Shown here in pieces: positions 4,650 through 5,361 of a stretch of 5,361 nucleotides of DNA. Under the pieces are notes generated by a model. The model was not told where the DNA came from, ran no database searches, and saw only the letters and a list, made by a program, of their open reading frames with translations. The position numbers were made by a program, and so were the translations under genes. Location of the stretch: assembly GCA_963620985.1 (NCBI GenBank), contig CAVFCI010000086.1, positions 1 to 5,361 of the forward strand, read 5' to 3'. This DNA is from F23-B02 sp963620985. GTDB lineage: Bacteria > Bacillota > Clostridia > Oscillospirales > Oscillospiraceae. Position 1 is the stretch's first letter; each line of letters begins with the position of its first letter.

Positions 4650-4683
4650 TTGCGCAGTCCAGCCGGCTTGACTGTCTGCGCAA
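4650..4683. promoter_or_regulatory. 34-bp hyphenated dyad over the -35 of the 4668 promoter
   Basis: TTGCGCAG (4650-4657) and CTGCGCAA (4676-4683) are perfect inverted arms. Between them AGTC-c-AGCCGGCT-t-GACT (4656-4673) forms a second, nearly concentric palindrome. The -35 TTGACT (4668-4673) lies inside, and the left arm abuts the ribosome site of the minus-strand 36-aa frame. This looks like an operator; a recombination or nicking site is less likely. Confidence 0.45.
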
Positions 4684-4696
4684 ATTGTGATATGGT
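4668..4696 (+). promoter_or_regulatory. Promoter for the second short plus-strand RNA
   Basis: TTGACT (4668-4673), a 17-bp spacer and TATGGT (4691-4696) with an extended -10 TG at 4688-4689. Predicted start is about 4703. Confidence 0.55.
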
Positions 4697-4729
4697 TGTG
4701 ATATGGTATCGATAGTGCAAAACCATATC
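4685..4729. repeat. Tandem 11-bp repeat plus inverted copy (GATATGG sites)
   Basis: TTGTGATATGG occurs twice in tandem (4685-4695 and 4696-4706). An inverted 8-bp copy, ACCATATC, lies at 4722-4729 and matches GATATGGT at 4700-4707. The first copy overlaps the -10 box. The array could be regulator half-sites, or in RNA the second and third copies could form an 8-bp stem. Confidence 0.6.
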
Positions 4730-4776
4730 GCCTGAGGGCGCAAGACCTGACTGTTGCAGCAGTCGGGTCTTTTTTT
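4703..4776 (+). ncRNA. Predicted ~74-nt structured small RNA
   Basis: The region between the 4668-4696 promoter and the 4742-4776 terminator has no ORF with a ribosome site. Predicted elements in order are a stem formed by the ATGGT/ACCAT part of the GATATGG inverted repeat, a tight CGCC-TGAG-GGCG hairpin (4729-4740) and the terminator stem. It could be a stand-alone RNA or a terminated leader for the 99-aa gene beginning at 4889. I know no matching RNA family. Confidence 0.45.
4742..4776 (+). terminator. Intrinsic terminator, plus direction
   Basis: AGACCTGACTG (4743-4753) pairs with CAGTCGGGTCT (4760-4770), an 11-bp stem with one G-U and a 6-nt loop, followed by seven T residues (4770-4776). 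Confidence 0.85.
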
Positions 4777-4813
4777 ATGTCCGAATGCGGGACTCACCAG
4801 AATTGCACTGGAG

Positions 4814-4866
4814 CATCGCCCGGAGGCGGTGATGTTATGCTATATTGTGGGTGGACCGATAGTCCA
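4814..4866 (+). promoter_or_regulatory. Possible extended -10 promoter and hairpins before the 99-aa gene
   Basis: TGC-TATATT (4838-4846) is a good extended -10, but no -35 is visible 17 bp upstream. CATCGCC-CGGA-GGCGGTG (4814-4831) is a stable hairpin just before it, and TGGAC-CGATA-GTCCA (4852-4866) a smaller one in the predicted leader. No gene lies between 4777 and 4888. Confidence 0.35.
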
Positions 4867-4888
4867 AATAATTATGGGGGTATTGATT

Positions 4889-5188
4889 ATGAAGCAAAAG
4901 AACGGTGAATCAAATTCCGCAGCGTACAAAAGCAGAACGAAGCCCGCGCAGTATATTGTGGTTGTCAAGCTTGACGGAAGTACACAAAAAGCGGAAAGCA
5001 TTGAACATGAGGGAATCATCTATGACCGCACCGATCATGTTGAATTTGACCTTGATTCCGTGCCGGATTATGTTAGAGACAGACTTGCTGCGGCGACATT
5101 GGAATGCTACAGAGAATTCATTAAAAAGCCGGGAGCAATAGAGCTGCTTGACAAGAAAATGCGAGAGAGAAAGGCAGCTAAAAATTAG
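4889..5188 (+). CDS. Unrecognised 99-aa element protein
   Basis: Family not recognised. After a polar N-terminus (residues 1-19) comes a beta-like stretch, QYIVVVKLDGSTQKAESIEH (21-40), then EGIIYDRTDHVEFDLD and a helical, charged C-terminal half ending KKMRERKAAKN. There is no signal peptide, membrane segment or cysteine motif. ATG 4889 is chosen for the GGGGG eight bases upstream; in-frame codons further upstream (to 4754) run through the preceding terminator and cannot be the true start. The stop codon lies within the first TTAGCCC repeat of the right arm, so the gene reaches the element's recombination region. Being next to the end opposite int, it could be cargo or an accessory factor; nothing in the sequence decides this. 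Confidence 0.65.
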   Translation: MKQKNGESNSAAYKSRTKPAQYIVVVKLDGSTQKAESIEHEGIIYDRTDHVEFDLDSVPDYVRDRLAAATLECYREFIKKPGAIELLDKKMRERKAAKN

Positions 5189-5247
5189 CCCATTTTTTAG
5201 CCCTTTTCTCGCAATTTAGCCCAGTTTTAGCCCATTCTAAAAGGGCT
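5185..5247. repeat. Right arm TTAGCCC repeat array (candidate integrase arm sites)
   Basis: Exact TTAGCCC copies lie at 5185-5191, 5197-5203, 5216-5222 and 5227-5233, plus an inverted AAGGGCT at 5241-5247. Pairs are 12 and 11 bp apart, one helical turn. Flanks are T-rich before and often ATT or TTT after, as at the left end. Five units here and two at the left give the asymmetric arm layout common to integrase attachment sites. The fourth copy and the inverted copy could also pair as a hairpin. Confidence 0.65.
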
Positions 5248-5282
5248 GTTGCAGGTCAAAACAAATCAGAGCAAGCAAAAAG

Positions 5283-5317
5283 AAAAAAGCCAGAAACCGT
5301 TGCGGCTTCTGGCTTTT
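5283..5317 (-). terminator. Element-supplied terminator for rpsI
   Basis: On the minus strand a 15-bp stem (AAAAGCCAGAA-G-CCG with CGG-T-TTCTGGCTTTT, one G-U) and a 3-nt loop end in six T residues. It starts ten bases after the rpsI stop. On the plus strand the G-U becomes an A-C mismatch, so minus is the better direction, though weak plus termination is possible. Confidence 0.85.
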
Positions 5318-5326
5318 CTTGATAAA

Positions 5327-5361
5327 TCAGCGCTTGCTGAACTGCGGAGCGCGACGAGCGG
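5327..5361 (-). CDS. rpsI: rpsI 3' end, ribosomal protein S9 (partial, continues beyond window)
   Basis: The minus strand encodes ARRAPQFSKR and TGA at 5329-5327. This is the conserved S9 C-terminus, whose positively charged tail reaches into the small-subunit P site and contacts tRNA. Only ten full codons are in view; the gene body must lie past 5361. The codons CCG, AGC, CGC and the stop TGA differ from the remnant at 38-85 while the residues are identical. The inference is that this tail came with the element and replaced the host's own, keeping S9 unchanged. Confidence 0.92.
   Translation of the reverse strand, partial: ARRAPQFSKR
5339..5361. repeat. Right attachment-site direct repeat (integrase-distal)
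   Basis: Counterpart of 50-72 with two mismatches; the 13-bp identity is 5349-5361. The window ends exactly at the end of this identity, so its full length cannot be judged. Confidence 0.85.

Larger units (their letters stand above)
60..5361. mobile_element. About 5.29-kb integrated element in the 3' end of rpsI
   Basis: The element is bounded by the rpsI direct repeats at 60-72 and 5349-5361, 5,289 bp apart. It has an integrase gene at one end reading toward the attachment site, an excisionase-like gene, a divergent repressor/Cro-like pair, a RhuM-family cargo gene and repeated TTAGCCC motifs just inside both ends. The 3' end of rpsI is a known integration site for integrative elements in Firmicutes. 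No relaxase, replication initiator, type IV secretion, capsid, portal or terminase gene is visible, so it resembles a minimal genomic island or satellite more than a self-transmissible element or prophage. Because the integrase has an in-frame stop, this copy may be fixed in place. Confidence 0.85.

Noticed and set aside
4754..4888. Longer N-terminus for the 99-aa protein
   Set aside because: The open frame begins inside the 4742-4776 terminator and the upstream ATG codons lack ribosome sites; ATG 4889 has one.
5185..5247. TTAGCCC array as a CRISPR
   Set aside because: Units are 7 bp with 4-12 bp gaps, far too short for CRISPR repeats and spacers, and no cas gene is present.

Overview
The window looks like a complete, very small (about 5.29 kb) integrated genetic element inserted at the 3' end of rpsI (ribosomal protein S9) in a low-to-mid GC Firmicute. 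It is most likely a gut clostridial or oscillospiracean bacterium, judging from the integrase type, strong Shine-Dalgarno sites and the S9 tail. Both window edges carry the end of rpsI on the minus strand. The right edge (5327-5361) encodes ARRAPQFSKR-stop and continues out of the window. The left edge (38-85) encodes YGLKAARRAPQFSKR-stop as a duplicated remnant. The two copies share a 23-bp near-identical direct repeat (50-72 and 5339-5361), taken as the attachment core. Beyond the core the copies encode the same residues with different codons, so the element appears to supply its own S9 tail and a new terminator (5283-5317).

Left half, minus strand. An operon-like run reads xre repressor (3209-2619), rhuM-family gene (2588-1536), then a tyrosine recombinase integrase (1415-162) next to the left attachment site. 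The integrase reads in one frame over its whole length except for an in-frame TAA at 1224-1226. The stop separates the N-terminal arm-binding region from the catalytic domain, which keeps all six expected active-site residues.

Right half, plus strand. From a promoter divergent to the repressor runs a tight four-gene operon: small Cro-like HTH (3362-3568), excisionase-like HTH (3561-3794), small zinc-ribbon protein (3800-4003) and an unrecognised 158-aa protein (4017-4493). A possible 36-aa minus-strand peptide follows (4634-4524), then an unrecognised 99-aa protein (4889-5188).

Features outside the genes. Two compact plus-strand units each have a promoter with a 17-bp spacer and, roughly 75 nt further on, an intrinsic terminator, with no convincing ORF between. 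They predict two small RNAs: one antisense to the rhuM-integrase junction (about 1464-1537), one at about 4703-4776. Repeats of TTAGCCC lie at both element ends (150-168 and 5185-5247) with 11-12 bp periodicity and are good candidates for integrase arm sites.

Working model: the divergent XRE/Cro-like pair switches between quiescence and expression of the excisionase operon; integrase and excisionase act on the rpsI core and arm repeats; rhuM is the main cargo. No relaxase, replication, capsid, portal or conjugation gene is present, so movement beyond excision would need a helper. The integrase nonsense codon may have immobilised this copy.
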